A stretch of 64,000 bases of DNA from Bordetella genomosp. 12 (GTDB lineage: Bacteria > Pseudomonadota > Gammaproteobacteria > Burkholderiales > Burkholderiaceae_B), in NCBI RefSeq assembly GCF_002261355.1, contig NZ_NEVU01000002.1, forward strand, positions 744,001 through 808,000, read 5' to 3'. Position 1 is the stretch's first letter. Every line of letters begins with the position of its first letter. The notes under the pieces are model-generated. The model was not told where the DNA came from, ran no database searches, and saw only the letters and a program-made list of their open reading frames with translations. Position numbers and translations under genes: made by a program. Below are positions 23,183 through 32,287 of this stretch, piece after piece.

Positions 23183-26049
23183 CACGGGTGTACCTGTATC
23201 GAGCGCCTGACGAGCGACGCGAGGAATTTGACGTTGATGACGTCCTTGCTTTCCTGGTGGAGCAGTTCGGGCCGAGATTCCCGGCCGGCGGCCGCATCAT
23301 GGATCTTTCGTCCGGGGCGATCGTCACTCCGCGCACGCCTGAAGCGGTGCTTCAGCTGCAGCAGGCAACAGGCCCGCTGCTGGTCGAGGTTTTTCCCCGC
23401 GAGTTCATCTCTCTCGGGGCGGTCCTCACTGCGCTGGCAGTGTCGACGGCCAGCATCATCCTGTCGTCGATCTTCGCCCAGGATCCGCCCACCGCCACGC
23501 AGCGCAACGTCCAGCAGGAAAGCCCCAACAACGGGCTGTCGGAGCGCACCAACCGGGCGCGGGTTAATGGCCGGATTCCAGACGTCTATGGGAAGGTGCG
23601 GTCTACCCCGGATCTCCTTGCGGCGCCCTACAAGGTATTCGAGAACCACGTCGAAAAGGAAGTGGCGTATATGTGCGTGGGCCGTGGTGCCTACGATATT
23701 CAGGACGTGCGTGACGACACGACGCTGGCTTCCGAGATCCCCGGCATGTCCGTGGAGGTCTTCGGGCCCAATACTTCGCCCAATAGTGGGGCTGCCCCCC
23801 AGCTGCGCATAGGCAATCCCATCGGCTTGCCCGTCCTGAACGTGAAGCGCTGCAATAGTGTCAATGGCCAGGTGCTTCAGCCGCAGGACGTGGGCCAAGT
23901 GGTGCGCCGAGGCATGGTGTTCTCGTCGCCGAATGTGATCACCTCGCAGGACGAGGATGTCGATTTTTCGGAGTTCTTCGTCCCTGGCGATGTGGTGGCT
24001 ATCTCAGGCGCGGCCCAATACGCTGGCGCCTATACCTACACGATCACGATTCCGCCTGGCGCGTTGATCGTCTTGGAGGGCTCCACGAGCGGCAGTATCA
24101 GGTTCTCGGGGGATCACAGGGCGAACTGGGCTGTGGGGCAGTTCGTCACGGTGTCGAACGGTACGGTCACCTGGGATGCGGCGGGCGGGATCGGATCTAC
24201 GAACATCAACGGGACCTACCCCATTACCGGCGTCGGGTATTCCTCGCTGGAGGATCGCACGATTCTGTACCTGGATGTCTCGGCCAACTCGACTGCCTGG
24301 GCCTTGATCGGCGGGGCGTCGGACGGGGCTGGAGGCGGGCCTACTCTTACGCGACCGTCCGACCAGGTGCAGTTCGATCTCTCGGGCACCTATACGGTCA
24401 ACACCGTGACCTCCAGCATCCTGACGCTCAACAATGCGGTCGTGGTCAACCCGCAGTGGCAGGTACTTGCGGATGATTGCGGCGGGGTTTCCAAGACCCT
24501 CTACCCGGTCATAACGACGACCGGCGAGCGCTGGGTGGGCTGGTTCACGGTGGAGAGCGTGAAGCCCATCACGCGGCTGATCGCCAATCTGGTCGCGCTC
24601 AACGGCCTCTACAAGGACAGCGGGCGTCAACAGTACCGAACCAACGTATCTGTGGTTATCGAAGCGGTGCCGCTAAATGCCGCCGGCGATGAGGTCGGGC
24701 CGGTGCAAAGCTGGTCGGGAACGGTCGTTGGATCGGCAAGTACGCGCGCCACGCGCGCGCTGACCATGGACGTCATGCTTGCCACTCCTTCGCGCAAGCT
24801 GCGGATTCGAGCCCGGCGGGTGAGCGCGAGCGACACGACATTCGAGGGCTCGGTGGTGGATGAGGTGAAGTGGCGAGACCTATATGCCTGCGCGTCGGTT
24901 GCCGCTTCACATTTCGGCAATGTGACGACCGTGCACGCTGTCACCATGGCCACCGATGGGGCCCTGGCAGTGAAGGAGCGCAAGCTCAACATGCTGGTGA
25001 CGCGCAAGCTGCCCAGGCGCGAGGCAGACGGGTCGTTTTCGACCACCTTGTACCCGACGACAAATGTGGCGGATATCCTATCGGCTATCTGTCTGGATCC
25101 GAAGATCGGCAACCGGTCACCCTCGGAGGTGGATTTCGATAACTTCTACCAGACCGCGGAGGATATCCGAGATTACTTTGGCGTCGATGTTGCCCAGTTC
25201 AACTACACGATCGACAAGGACAACCTCTCGTTCGAAGAAATAGTCTCCATGGTCGCTGAGACGATCTTCTGCAAGGCGTATCGTCGAGGCAGCGTGATCC
25301 GGCTTTTCTTCGAGCGCCAGACGGATGATTCCGCGCTCCTGTTCAATCACCGGAACAAGTTGCCCGGCAGTGAAAACAGGACGGACCAGATCGTCTCGGA
25401 AGAGCGCTATGACGGGATCGAGTACCAGTGGATAGACCCCGACACTGATGCGATGGCCTACATCTACCTACCCGAGGATCGTTCCGCCGTCAATGCAAAG
25501 GTGATCGAGTCGGTTGGTGTGCGAAGTATCGAGCATGCATACCTTCAGGCCTGGCGGGCCTGGAACAAGCTGCGGTTTCAGGATGAGACGACGGCTTTCG
25601 ATGCACTGCCGGAGGCCAATCTCCTGACGCTCTCGGAGCGGATCTTGGTTGCCGATAACACCCGGGGCGAGTCGTGGGACGGGGACGTGCTGAGTGTGGT
25701 GGAGGGCGACGGGCGGCTCATCCAGTTGTCCCAGCCATTCACCTGGGGGCCTGGGCCTTACACGATCTTCTTGCAGGGCAGCGATGGCCTGGTGGATGCA
25801 ATATCGGTGAGCGATGGCGGCGGTCCTCGTTGGGCCCTACTGGCTCGTGCCCCGCGCACGCCCGTGATCCCGCGTGGTCAGGCCTACAACACAACGACGT
25901 ACATCATCGTCAACGCAGCCAATGCGCGCAAGGCAAAGCCCTTCCTGGTGACCGAGAAGGGGGCGCCCAATGACGACGGGACTATTCCGCTTACGGCGAT
26001 CAATTACGACGATCGGTACTACCAGAACGACCGCGACTTTTACTCGTAA
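23179..26049 (+). CDS. Tail tip / host-specificity protein J-like
   Basis: The 956-residue protein starts at ATG 23179 with TRVYLYRAPDERREEF and holds a short hydrophobic stretch near residues 76-98 (LGAVLTALAVSTASIILSSIF), followed by NNGLSERTNRARVNGRIPDVYGKVR, a hallmark of J-type central tail tip proteins. Later come GQAYNTTTYIIV and ...DDRYYQNDRDFYS at the end. It forms the baseplate hub and contacts the host or carries the spike. Confidence 0.88.
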   Translation: MTRVYLYRAPDERREEFDVDDVLAFLVEQFGPRFPAGGRIMDLSSGAIVTPRTPEAVLQLQQATGPLLVEVFPREFISLGAVLTALAVSTASIILSSIFAQDPPTATQRNVQQESPNNGLSERTNRARVNGRIPDVYGKVRSTPDLLAAPYKVFENHVEKEVAYMCVGRGAYDIQDVRDDTTLASEIPGMSVEVFGPNTSPNSGAAPQLRIGNPIGLPVLNVKRCNSVNGQVLQPQDVGQVVRRGMVFSSPNVITSQDEDVDFSEFFVPGDVVAISGAAQYAGAYTYTITIPPGALIVLEGSTSGSIRFSGDHRANWAVGQFVTVSNGTVTWDAAGGIGSTNINGTYPITGVGYSSLEDRTILYLDVSANSTAWALIGGASDGAGGGPTLTRPSDQVQFDLSGTYTVNTVTSSILTLNNAVVVNPQWQVLADDCGGVSKTLYPVITTTGERWVGWFTVESVKPITRLIANLVALNGLYKDSGRQQYRTNVSVVIEAVPLNAAGDEVGPVQSWSGTVVGSASTRATRALTMDVMLATPSRKLRIRARRVSASDTTFEGSVVDEVKWRDLYACASVAASHFGNVTTVHAVTMATDGALAVKERKLNMLVTRKLPRREADGSFSTTLYPTTNVADILSAICLDPKIGNRSPSEVDFDNFYQTAEDIRDYFGVDVAQFNYTIDKDNLSFEEIVSMVAETIFCKAYRRGSVIRLFFERQTDDSALLFNHRNKLPGSENRTDQIVSEERYDGIEYQWIDPDTDAMAYIYLPEDRSAVNAKVIESVGVRSIEHAYLQAWRAWNKLRFQDETTAFDALPEANLLTLSERILVADNTRGESWDGDVLSVVEGDGRLIQLSQPFTWGPGPYTIFLQGSDGLVDAISVSDGGGPRWALLARAPRTPVIPRGQAYNTTTYIIVNAANARKAKPFLVTEKGAPNDDGTIPLTAINYDDRYYQNDRDFYS

Positions 26050-26069
26050 AGAGACACATGCCGACATGG

Positions 26070-26094
26070 GCCCTGCTTAGCGGGGCTTTTTATT
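26070..26094 (+). terminator. Terminator between tail tip and tailspike
   Basis: GCCCTGC (26070-26076) pairs with GCGGGGC (26080-26086), with one T-G wobble and loop TTA, followed by TTTTTATTT. It would partly separate tailspike expression from the structural operon. Confidence 0.75.
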
Positions 26095-26106
26095 TGGGAA
26101 ATGACA

Positions 26107-28896
26107 ATGGCCGCTAACACGCCGATCACGATTCAGCAGCTGGCGAACGCGCAACGTGACGCCACGGACTTGGAGCGATATGTAAATGATGTCATCCCGG
26201 CTCTCGTCCAGAGCCGGATCGGGGGGCTCAAGCCGAACTACGCCAAGCTGGTGGCAGATTTCGAGGGGGAGGCGGGCTACATCTTGGCTCAGACGCGCGA
26301 TCACGCGGACCTCGCGATTTACAACATGACGTCCTTTGTGGATCGCGGCGCGTGGGCGCCTTTGACGGCTTATCAGCGCAAGGATGTCGTGACTGTCGCC
26401 GGCATTGCGTATGTAACGCTTGAAGCGCACACCTCATCCGAAGATTTCTCGGTCGATTTGGCCGCCGGCTTATGGCAGGTTTTTCAAGGCGTGAATCGCG
26501 CCGAGCTGGCGGATGGGCCAGGATCTTCGATGGTGGGGTTCTTGCAGGCTGGTACCAACTCCCAACCCATGAGTCTGTTGGATCGTGGACGGTATGAGGT
26601 CTGGCTGGGTGACAAGGTTGGCGCTTCGGATGCCGCGCTGGCCGACGCTCTGCTCTTGCCCGAGCGAGTGGAGATTCCTGCCTCGACTGGTGCCATCGAC
26701 ATCTCCGCGGAGCGCGTGGCGTCGATTCTGGCCAAGCTCAATGTGATCGCAGCGCGGGGGCTGTTGGAACTTCGGTTGCCGGCCGGGGTAGTAGAGGTGA
26801 ACTCGGCCGGGGCCCTGGCTACGATTGGCCAGAACGAGAATGTGGTCATCACTGGCGCGGCCCCGATCGCTGCGACTTTGGAGTCGGTGGTGGGTGTGTC
26901 TGGAGCACCTGGAGCATGGAGTGTCGTGCTCCAGCTCAGCACGGATCAGGCCCAGGTCGGGCAAGTCCTTCAGATCCGGGACATGCCGGGCGGCATCACC
27001 TATTTCCAAGGCGGGAGCCCGCGACGTCGCTATGACGGTGAGTTGGCGGTGGGCAACAACCGGATGGGTACGATCACGACCAGTGGGACGACGTGCACGT
27101 TGTCCATCGGCACGCAGGACGCGAACTTGGCGGTGGGTGATCTGGTTCATATACAAGGGCAGACTCGGGTCGTCACGGGCATCGACCCTTCCCCGGCCAA
27201 GACGTTCACCATCAACCAAGCGCTGGACAAAGACGTTTCAGGCTACCAGTGGTGGTACTACACGCTCCCGGCAGCAGGCACGATCAGCACGTCCGGTCGC
27301 GTCACGGCAGTAACTGGGTCCGGGACGTCATTCACGGGTGCGGCAAACCCGGGGGACTTCATCTTGGCCGACGGCATCATGGCAGAGATCGGTTCTATCG
27401 AGTCCGGGACCGGCCTGACCCTGGTGGTGGCGGAGAACTTTGCCCCGGGCACACCGTACACGATTGTCCGGGGTTCAGTCCTGCATGAGGGCAGCTTCGA
27501 GATTACGTCGGTGGACGGGTTCAACGTGACCGTGCGGAACCGCTGCCAGGTTCGTCCGCCGGTAAACGGTGTCGTCGGTGGCGCGCCTGTTAGCGTCATC
27601 AGGACTGTCCTGAAGCAACGAGGTACTGGCCCGGGTTTGTTGTTTGAGCGTGGCGCGATTCTGCGGGAATTGCGGAATGTCGCGCTGGTCGGGTCTGGGC
27701 TCAGTGAGTCCGCCGCTGGGCTGGCCATGAATGGGGTCGGCCAAGCCTATAACCAGGGGAATTCCGCCGTATACCTTGGGGAGAACTCAGCCGTTCTGGA
27801 GTGGGGCTACGGTGCCTTCATGTCCGCCGGCTGCGTGCTCTTCGGTTGGAAGACGCACATCTGCAACAACTTGAATGCAGGGGTCGAGGCCATCGACGGA
27901 GCCAGTTGGTATCTGCGCCAGGCGGTGATTTCGCACAACCGCGACATCGGCATCCTTTCGTCTGGAGGGTATGGGCGGGTCAGCGAGGCGCGCGTCTGTG
28001 GCAACCGACTGCAGGGTGTGCGCCAGGATGTCGGCTCGGCCATCTACGGTGATTCGGTGTTCTTGTGGGGCAACGGTTCGCACGGTGTGCTGGGCGTGAA
28101 TCGATCCGGCATCCAGTGTGCAGACGGCTACATCATCAAGTCCGGCGGTAACGGCATCAACCAGCAGAACGGCGCCGGAGGCCGCTTCTCTCGGATGCTG
28201 GTGGCGGGCAGCGCGCAGCATGCGCTTACGGTTGACGGTTGCCACGACGTGGAAATCACGCAGGGCTGGCTGACTGGATCGCGCGCCGGGCAAAGCGGCA
28301 TGGTCTGCTCGCACGGGACGGTGAAGTTCGGCAACGGCGCGTCCACCGGCAACGCGGCTGCGGGCCTGTTCGCACAGGAGGGCGGCCGCATCTTTGCCCA
28401 GAGTGGGCACAGCACCAAGAACGGCACGAACGGCGCACGCTCCGACAGCCAGGCGCTGATCCAGATCACCGGCGGCCGGGTCGCTGGGAACGTGGGCGCC
28501 GACGTAGCGCGCCAGGGCGGCACGGTCACGACCGACACCAACCCTTTCGGCACCTGGCAGCAGGGCGCCGTCTATTCCCGGCTGGTCACCATTGCGGATG
28601 ACGCGGTCTATTCGATTGACCTGGGCGACGCGACGGTATCCGTCGAGTACGTGTCTGGTAGCTCCACCGCCTTGACCGGAAAGGTGCGCGCGCGTGCTGG
28701 CGCCGGTGGCGGAAGCATTTCGCAGGCCTACGGCGCCGGCATCACGATCTTGCAAAACACAGTGCTGACCGGCACGACCGGCGTCGACGGTGACGTGACC
28801 ATGTCGGTATCTTCCAACGGCTTCTTTTATGTCGAGAATCGCGCCGGCGCCTCCCGTGCCGTGACGCTGAAAATCATGGGAGCGGTGAACAAATGA
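26107..28896 (+). CDS. Tailspike with right-handed beta-helix
   Basis: The 929-residue protein has an N-terminal attachment domain (ITIQQLANAQRDATDLERYVNDV, then YILAQTRDHADLAIYNMTSF and LTAYQRKDVV) and a long glycine- and asparagine-rich central part (about residues 480-800) of short repeating beta strands such as SHNRDIGILSSGGYGRV and GGNGINQQNGAGG, typical of pectate-lyase-like beta-helices. The C-terminus is beta-rich. It probably binds and cuts host surface polysaccharide. I prefer ATG 26107 over 26101 because GGGAA is better spaced. Confidence 0.82.
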   Translation: MAANTPITIQQLANAQRDATDLERYVNDVIPALVQSRIGGLKPNYAKLVADFEGEAGYILAQTRDHADLAIYNMTSFVDRGAWAPLTAYQRKDVVTVAGIAYVTLEAHTSSEDFSVDLAAGLWQVFQGVNRAELADGPGSSMVGFLQAGTNSQPMSLLDRGRYEVWLGDKVGASDAALADALLLPERVEIPASTGAIDISAERVASILAKLNVIAARGLLELRLPAGVVEVNSAGALATIGQNENVVITGAAPIAATLESVVGVSGAPGAWSVVLQLSTDQAQVGQVLQIRDMPGGITYFQGGSPRRRYDGELAVGNNRMGTITTSGTTCTLSIGTQDANLAVGDLVHIQGQTRVVTGIDPSPAKTFTINQALDKDVSGYQWWYYTLPAAGTISTSGRVTAVTGSGTSFTGAANPGDFILADGIMAEIGSIESGTGLTLVVAENFAPGTPYTIVRGSVLHEGSFEITSVDGFNVTVRNRCQVRPPVNGVVGGAPVSVIRTVLKQRGTGPGLLFERGAILRELRNVALVGSGLSESAAGLAMNGVGQAYNQGNSAVYLGENSAVLEWGYGAFMSAGCVLFGWKTHICNNLNAGVEAIDGASWYLRQAVISHNRDIGILSSGGYGRVSEARVCGNRLQGVRQDVGSAIYGDSVFLWGNGSHGVLGVNRSGIQCADGYIIKSGGNGINQQNGAGGRFSRMLVAGSAQHALTVDGCHDVEITQGWLTGSRAGQSGMVCSHGTVKFGNGASTGNAAAGLFAQEGGRIFAQSGHSTKNGTNGARSDSQALIQITGGRVAGNVGADVARQGGTVTTDTNPFGTWQQGAVYSRLVTIADDAVYSIDLGDATVSVEYVSGSSTALTGKVRARAGAGGGSISQAYGAGITILQNTVLTGTTGVDGDVTMSVSSNGFFYVENRAGASRAVTLKIMGAVNK

Positions 28897-29213
28897 GCAA
28901 TCTTGAATTCAAGCCCGTCGGCGAGAACCAGTACGAAGTGATGCAGGATGGTCAGCCGATGATTATCTGCACGCGGCCGGGCCAGAGCCCAGAACATGCG
29001 CTTGCCGAATCGCAACAGCCAGAAGAACCTGATTACCGCGATCAGCGAATACGAGAGTACCCGGCCCTCAATGACCAAATGGACCAGGTCGCCAAAATTG
29101 CGCTGGCCCTACGCGCGGCCGGGATGCTGCCGCCGGTCGAGCAATCAGTCCACGACTGGCTGGATCATGTGGCTGCGGTAAAGGCCGAGTTTCCGAAACC
29201 GGAGGGGCAATAA
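28893..29213 (+). CDS. Hypothetical protein behind the tailspike
   Basis: The 106-residue product starts SNLEFKPVGENQYEVMQDGQPM and ends in a helix (MDQVAKIALALRAAGMLPPVEQSVHDWLD). Its position right behind the spike and its build fit a tail-fibre assembly or small accessory protein. The ATG overlaps the spike stop. No enzyme motif is present. Confidence 0.65.
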   Translation: MSNLEFKPVGENQYEVMQDGQPMIICTRPGQSPEHALAESQQPEEPDYRDQRIREYPALNDQMDQVAKIALALRAAGMLPPVEQSVHDWLDHVAAVKAEFPKPEGQ

Positions 29214-29504
29214 GTGAACGACTGGGAAAAGACATTCGCGTGGTTGGCAGGTATGGGCGCGCTCATCGCTATCGGCCGGGCGCTGACAAGCCAGGAGCAT
29301 TTGTCGTGGCGAGTCATCGTTGGCCGCACGATCCTCGGGAGTGCCGTTGCAACGGTCGCGGCGCTTATCTATATCCCCTTCCCAGACGCACCGTTGCCGG
29401 TCGTCGTGGGTGCGGGTGCCGGCCTGGGAATCCTCGGGGAACAGGTCCTGGAACTGGCCGCGCGTCGCTTGATCTCCTTCAAGCTCGGGGGGGACACCAA
29501 ATGA
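29214..29504 (+). CDS. Holin
   Basis: A 96-residue membrane protein from GTG 29214 with three hydrophobic segments (about residues 9-24, 40-57 and 63-80), a short charged N-terminus and a basic C-terminus (ARRLISFKLGG), consistent with a class I-type holin. It precedes the endolysin gene with a 4-base overlap. It would time the opening of the inner membrane at lysis. Confidence 0.82.
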   Translation: MNDWEKTFAWLAGMGALIAIGRALTSQEHLSWRVIVGRTILGSAVATVAALIYIPFPDAPLPVVVGAGAGLGILGEQVLELAARRLISFKLGGDTK

Positions 29505-29911
29505 GGGGATTCGAGTTGAGCGACCGAGACCGCGCCCGCCTGGCCGGCGTACACCCGGATCTGGTCGCCGTGGTGGAGCTCGCTGCGCGCCGCTATGAGT
29601 CGCGCTTCATGGTGGTCGAAGGGGTGCGCACGCCGGAGCGGCAGCGCGAGCTGGTGGCCAAGGGCGCCAGCCAGACCCAGAACAGCTTCCACCTGAAGCA
29701 GGCTGACGGCTGGGGGCACGCGGTCGACCTCGCGCCTCTGGTGGGCGGGGCGATTCCGTGGAGCGACTGGGCGGCATTCCGAGGCCTGGCCGACACCATG
29801 AAGGCCTGCGCCGAAGAGCTGCGCGTGCCGCTGGAATGGGGTGGTGATTGGCGGACCCTGAAAGACGGCCCGCACTTCCAGATTCCTCGTGACTGGAAGG
29901 GGCGAGCATGA
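29501..29911 (+). CDS. Endolysin, M15 family L-Ala-D-Glu/D-Ala-D-Ala peptidase
   Basis: The 136-residue enzyme has the M15 motifs: MVVEGVRTPERQRELV near residue 38, SFHLKQADGWGHAVDLAP (residues 67-84; SxHxxxxAxD type) with His and Asp ligands, WGGDWRTLKDGPHFQI with the catalytic and third ligand near residue 125. It cuts peptidoglycan cross-links after holin opening. No signal peptide, so it depends on the holin. Confidence 0.9.
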   Translation: MRGFELSDRDRARLAGVHPDLVAVVELAARRYESRFMVVEGVRTPERQRELVAKGASQTQNSFHLKQADGWGHAVDLAPLVGGAIPWSDWAAFRGLADTMKACAEELRVPLEWGGDWRTLKDGPHFQIPRDWKGRA

Positions 29912-30366
29912 TCCCGCGCGCGATCTGGCCGTATCTAATCGGCGCTGTCGTGCTCGCCCTGGGGCTGCTTGCGTTTTACTGGCATGGTGGGCGCCAGTAC
30001 GACGCCGGCGTGGCAGCCGAGCGAGCCGCAACCCTTGAAAGACAGGCGCGGCTCGAGCGCGCCATGCAGGAGGAGAAAGACCGTGCTGATGCCCAATACC
30101 GCGGCGCCGTGCTGGCCCGCCAGACTGCTGAAAAAACTGTTGCTGCTCAGCGTGGCCGTATTGACGGGCTGCTGCGGCAGCTTGCCCAGCGGCGGTCCGA
30201 GGCTGCCGGAGCCGGCAGCGGACCTGATGCAACCGGCCCCGACTGGATCGGAGTTATTGGGTCGTGTGTCGGCCAATATGAGCAGCTGGGAAAAGATGCT
30301 GCTCGATGGGCTGACCAGGTGAACGGCCTCCAGGGCTACATCCGGGGGCTGGGCATAGCGCCCTAG
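29908..30366 (+). CDS. i-spanin (Rz-like)
   Basis: A 152-residue inner-membrane spanin with one N-terminal helix (WPYLIGAVVLALGLLAFYW) and then a long charged coiled coil (RAATLERQARLERAMQEEKDRADAQYRG). It pairs with the outer-membrane lipoprotein coded inside it to fuse the membranes at the last stage of lysis. It overlaps the endolysin gene by 4 bases and ends just before the convergent integrase module. Confidence 0.85.
   Translation: MIPRAIWPYLIGAVVLALGLLAFYWHGGRQYDAGVAAERAATLERQARLERAMQEEKDRADAQYRGAVLARQTAEKTVAAQRGRIDGLLRQLAQRRSEAAGAGSGPDATGPDWIGVIGSCVGQYEQLGKDAARWADQVNGLQGYIRGLGIAP
30089..30322 (+). CDS. o-spanin (Rz1-like), nested in Rz
   Basis: The +1 frame within the Rz gene encodes a 77-residue lipoprotein: basic start (ARLLKKLL), hydrophobic core and lipobox LTGC at about residue 27, then a proline-rich segment (SLPSGGPRLPEPAADLMQP). 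These are the marks of Rz1. Complete nesting in Rz occurs in lambda as well. The start codon choice is uncertain. Confidence 0.8.
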   Translation: MPNTAAPCWPARLLKKLLLLSVAVLTGCCGSLPSGGPRLPEPAADLMQPAPTGSELLGRVSANMSSWEKMLLDGLTR

Positions 30367-30581
30367 ACCCGCTCCGCCCGCTTTGCCACCCAGAACCAGT
30401 GGCTGAACTTGCCGCGCTTGGCCTTCTGCTTGCGGAAGGTGATGCGCACCGCGCCCAGGTGGCCGGCGTCGACTACGGCGTCGTAGTCCCGGTCCTCGGC
30501 GGTCGCCGCAGGCGGCAGCGTCTTCATGGCCTCGCCAACATAGGGGCCGCTCACTTGCTCTAGGATGCCGTTGTCTTCCAT
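30363..30581 (-). CDS. Small hypothetical protein behind integrase
   Basis: A 72-residue protein from ATG 30581 with GGAGAGAG just upstream. It reads MEDNGILEQVSGPYVGEAMKTLPP and ends in a basic beta strand with AVRITFRKQKAKRGKFSHWFWV. It lies 11 bases after the integrase stop in the same direction, so both are probably on one message. It could be a recombination-directionality factor or a small DNA-binding protein, but no HTH is clear. Confidence 0.6.
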   Translation of the reverse strand: MEDNGILEQVSGPYVGEAMKTLPPAATAEDRDYDAVVDAGHLGAVRITFRKQKAKRGKFSHWFWVAKRAERV

Positions 30582-30592
30582 GCTCTCTCCGT

Positions 30593-31849
30593 TCAGGACG
30601 CGGCGCGCAGCGGCGTAACGTTCCAATCCTTGCCGCTGGCGCAGCTTTCCAGGTAGGCCGCCCACAGTTCCAGCGCGGCCCGGCGCTCGGGGATGTCGTC
30701 CCGCACGTCATAGATCGCCTCCATCCCCTTGAGCTTGTGATTCAGCGCCAGCTCCGAAATCTCATTGCTCACGCCCAGGTTGCGCATGTGGCCCTTGGCG
30801 GTGCTGCGTGTGTCGTGCGGGGTGAACCGGCGGATGTCCAGGTCGCCGCGGTCGAAGGCGCGCCGGATGGCTGCCCATAGGGTGGTTTCGCCTACATGCG
30901 TGTCGCCGCCCTGGTTGCGCCGGCGGCGCTCGTGCCTGGCCGGCAGCACCCATTCCGACGTGCCGGCCAGGGCCTGCAGTTGCCGGAACCAGCCGGCCAC
31001 GGTCGGCGTGAGTGGCACGGTGAAGCCGCGGCGGACCTTGACGTGTTCTTCTGGCACCCACCAGGTACCGCGCTCAAGGTCGACATACTCCCATCGCGCC
31101 TTGGCCAGCTCCACCGATCGGACGCAGGTGGCCAGCAGGATGCGCAGCGCCAGGGCGTTCTCGGTGCCGATATCCTCGATGCTGGCGAGCAGGCCGCGCA
31201 GCTCCGCCTCGGTCAGCATCACGCGGCGCTTGATCGGTGGGCGCGGTCCCATGAGGGACACCAGATCCACGCCGGCGGCCGGGTTGGTGTCGATCAGGCG
31301 CAGGCCGCAGGCGTGGGCGAATAGCTGCTTGGCCGTGGTCAGGATGCGCTTGCTGATGGTCCAGGTACGTTTCGCGGACGTGAGCATGTGCACGACGTCG
31401 GAAGGTTGAACCTGGTCCACTGGAATGACGCCAAGCTTGGGCAGGATCACCTTGTCCAGATCCCAATTCCGGTAGGTGATGGTGTCGGCGGCCAAGCCCG
31501 AAAGCTTCTTGGCGCGGAAGTCCTCGACCAGCGTCCGAACGTTCGATACTTTGGTTGCCCGGGCTTTGGTCCGTTGCTTCTCCAACGCAGGGTCGGCGCC
31601 GCGGTCGATTGCCGCCCTGAAATCCCGTGCCGCCTTGCGCGCGGCCGCCAGGGAAATGTCGGGGTAATTCCCGATCGTGACTTCTTTTTGCGGACCGCCC
31701 TGGCGATAGCGCAGCACCCATGTCGCGGTTCCGGCCGCTGACAGGGTAAAGGTCAGGCCATCGCCATCACTGCGCGCCAGCTTCTCGCCCGCGCTGACCC
31801 AACGCCTAAGCTGGATGTCGTCCAGCAGATGCTTTTCCCGTTTTGCCAC
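30593..31849 (-). CDS. int: Tyrosine-type phage integrase
   Basis: The 418-residue integrase has the N-terminal DUF4102 arm-binding domain (LARSDGDGLTFTLSAAGTATWVLRYRQ, IGNYPDISLAAARKAA) and a C-terminal catalytic domain with the Arg in LATCVRSVELAKARW, the HxxR-type FTPHDTRSTAKGHM, the His of ALNHKL and a Tyr near MEAIYDV. It inserts and excises the prophage. The gene ends facing the lysis genes; repeats of GCTACTCA just upstream may be its arm sites. Confidence 0.92.
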   Translation of the reverse strand: MAKREKHLLDDIQLRRWVSAGEKLARSDGDGLTFTLSAAGTATWVLRYRQGGPQKEVTIGNYPDISLAAARKAARDFRAAIDRGADPALEKQRTKARATKVSNVRTLVEDFRAKKLSGLAADTITYRNWDLDKVILPKLGVIPVDQVQPSDVVHMLTSAKRTWTISKRILTTAKQLFAHACGLRLIDTNPAAGVDLVSLMGPRPPIKRRVMLTEAELRGLLASIEDIGTENALALRILLATCVRSVELAKARWEYVDLERGTWWVPEEHVKVRRGFTVPLTPTVAGWFRQLQALAGTSEWVLPARHERRRRNQGGDTHVGETTLWAAIRRAFDRGDLDIRRFTPHDTRSTAKGHMRNLGVSNEISELALNHKLKGMEAIYDVRDDIPERRAALELWAAYLESCASGKDWNVTPLRAAS

Positions 31850-31865
31850 CCGAATCCCCTCTGAA

Positions 31866-32114
31866 ATGAGTAGCTAGACGCTCTGGCTACTCACCTGGCT
31901 ACTCATTGAACTGTCGCCAGCAAAGTACTACATGCAACGCCGGGAAACAAAACAGCCCGCGTTTATGCGGGCTGGCGGGGGATCGTGTGCATGGTGGGAA
32001 ACGGCGGGCCACCCGGATCGGGCTTGCAGGTGGCTATTTTCATAGAATTTGTAGATCTTTATTTTGTGCGGGTTTCCAAGCTGGTAGATCTCGAAAAATC
32101 CCTGTGGCTACTCA
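31866..32114. repeat. Four GCTACTCA repeats beside int (candidate arm-type sites)
   Basis: GGCTACTCA occurs at 31885-31893, 31897-31905 and 32106-32114, and its inverse (ATGAGTAGC) at 31866-31874. The first and last are parts of a 13-bp direct repeat, TGGCTACTCACCT. Closely spaced short repeats next to int are typical of integrase arm sites, so the attachment site probably lies near here. The far attachment site is outside the window, so the crossover core cannot be fixed. Confidence 0.5.
31951..31970 (-). terminator. Hairpin upstream of int
   Basis: AGCCCGC (left arm) and GCGGGCT (right arm) flank a 6-base loop, and the minus strand continues TGTTTTGTTT. It could insulate int from transcription entering from the right flank. 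Confidence 0.45.
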
Positions 32115-32164
32115 CCTCGGGCGTGGTGAGCATTCCCGCTATCGATGGGGCCGATGATACCCGG

Positions 32165-32287
32165 TCATGCGGCCCTGTTGCGTTTCCCGCGCTCAATCAG
32201 GGCCTGGACACTCTTGACAGTAAATCTGGTGGCGTCCCCGACCTTGATCTGCTCAAGATTGCTGCTCTTGAGCAAGCAGTAGATCAT
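32165..32287 (-). pseudogene. Remnant of an AlpA/excisionase-type HTH protein
   Basis: The 40-residue reading (LLKSSNLEQIKVGDATRF, then VKSVQALIERGKR) matches the second half of small MerR-like HTH proteins such as AlpA/Xis, where the recognition helix is followed by a KxGxxTRF strand. The usual first helix is absent, and a stop closes the frame 27 bases upstream of the ATG. It is probably a decayed excisionase or regulator from an earlier element, though a short product cannot be excluded. Confidence 0.5.

Noticed and set aside
24000-28900. Possible diversity-generating retroelement near the tail genes, as in Bordetella phage BPP-1
   Set aside because: No reverse transcriptase and no template/variable repeat pair were seen; the tail type is also different.
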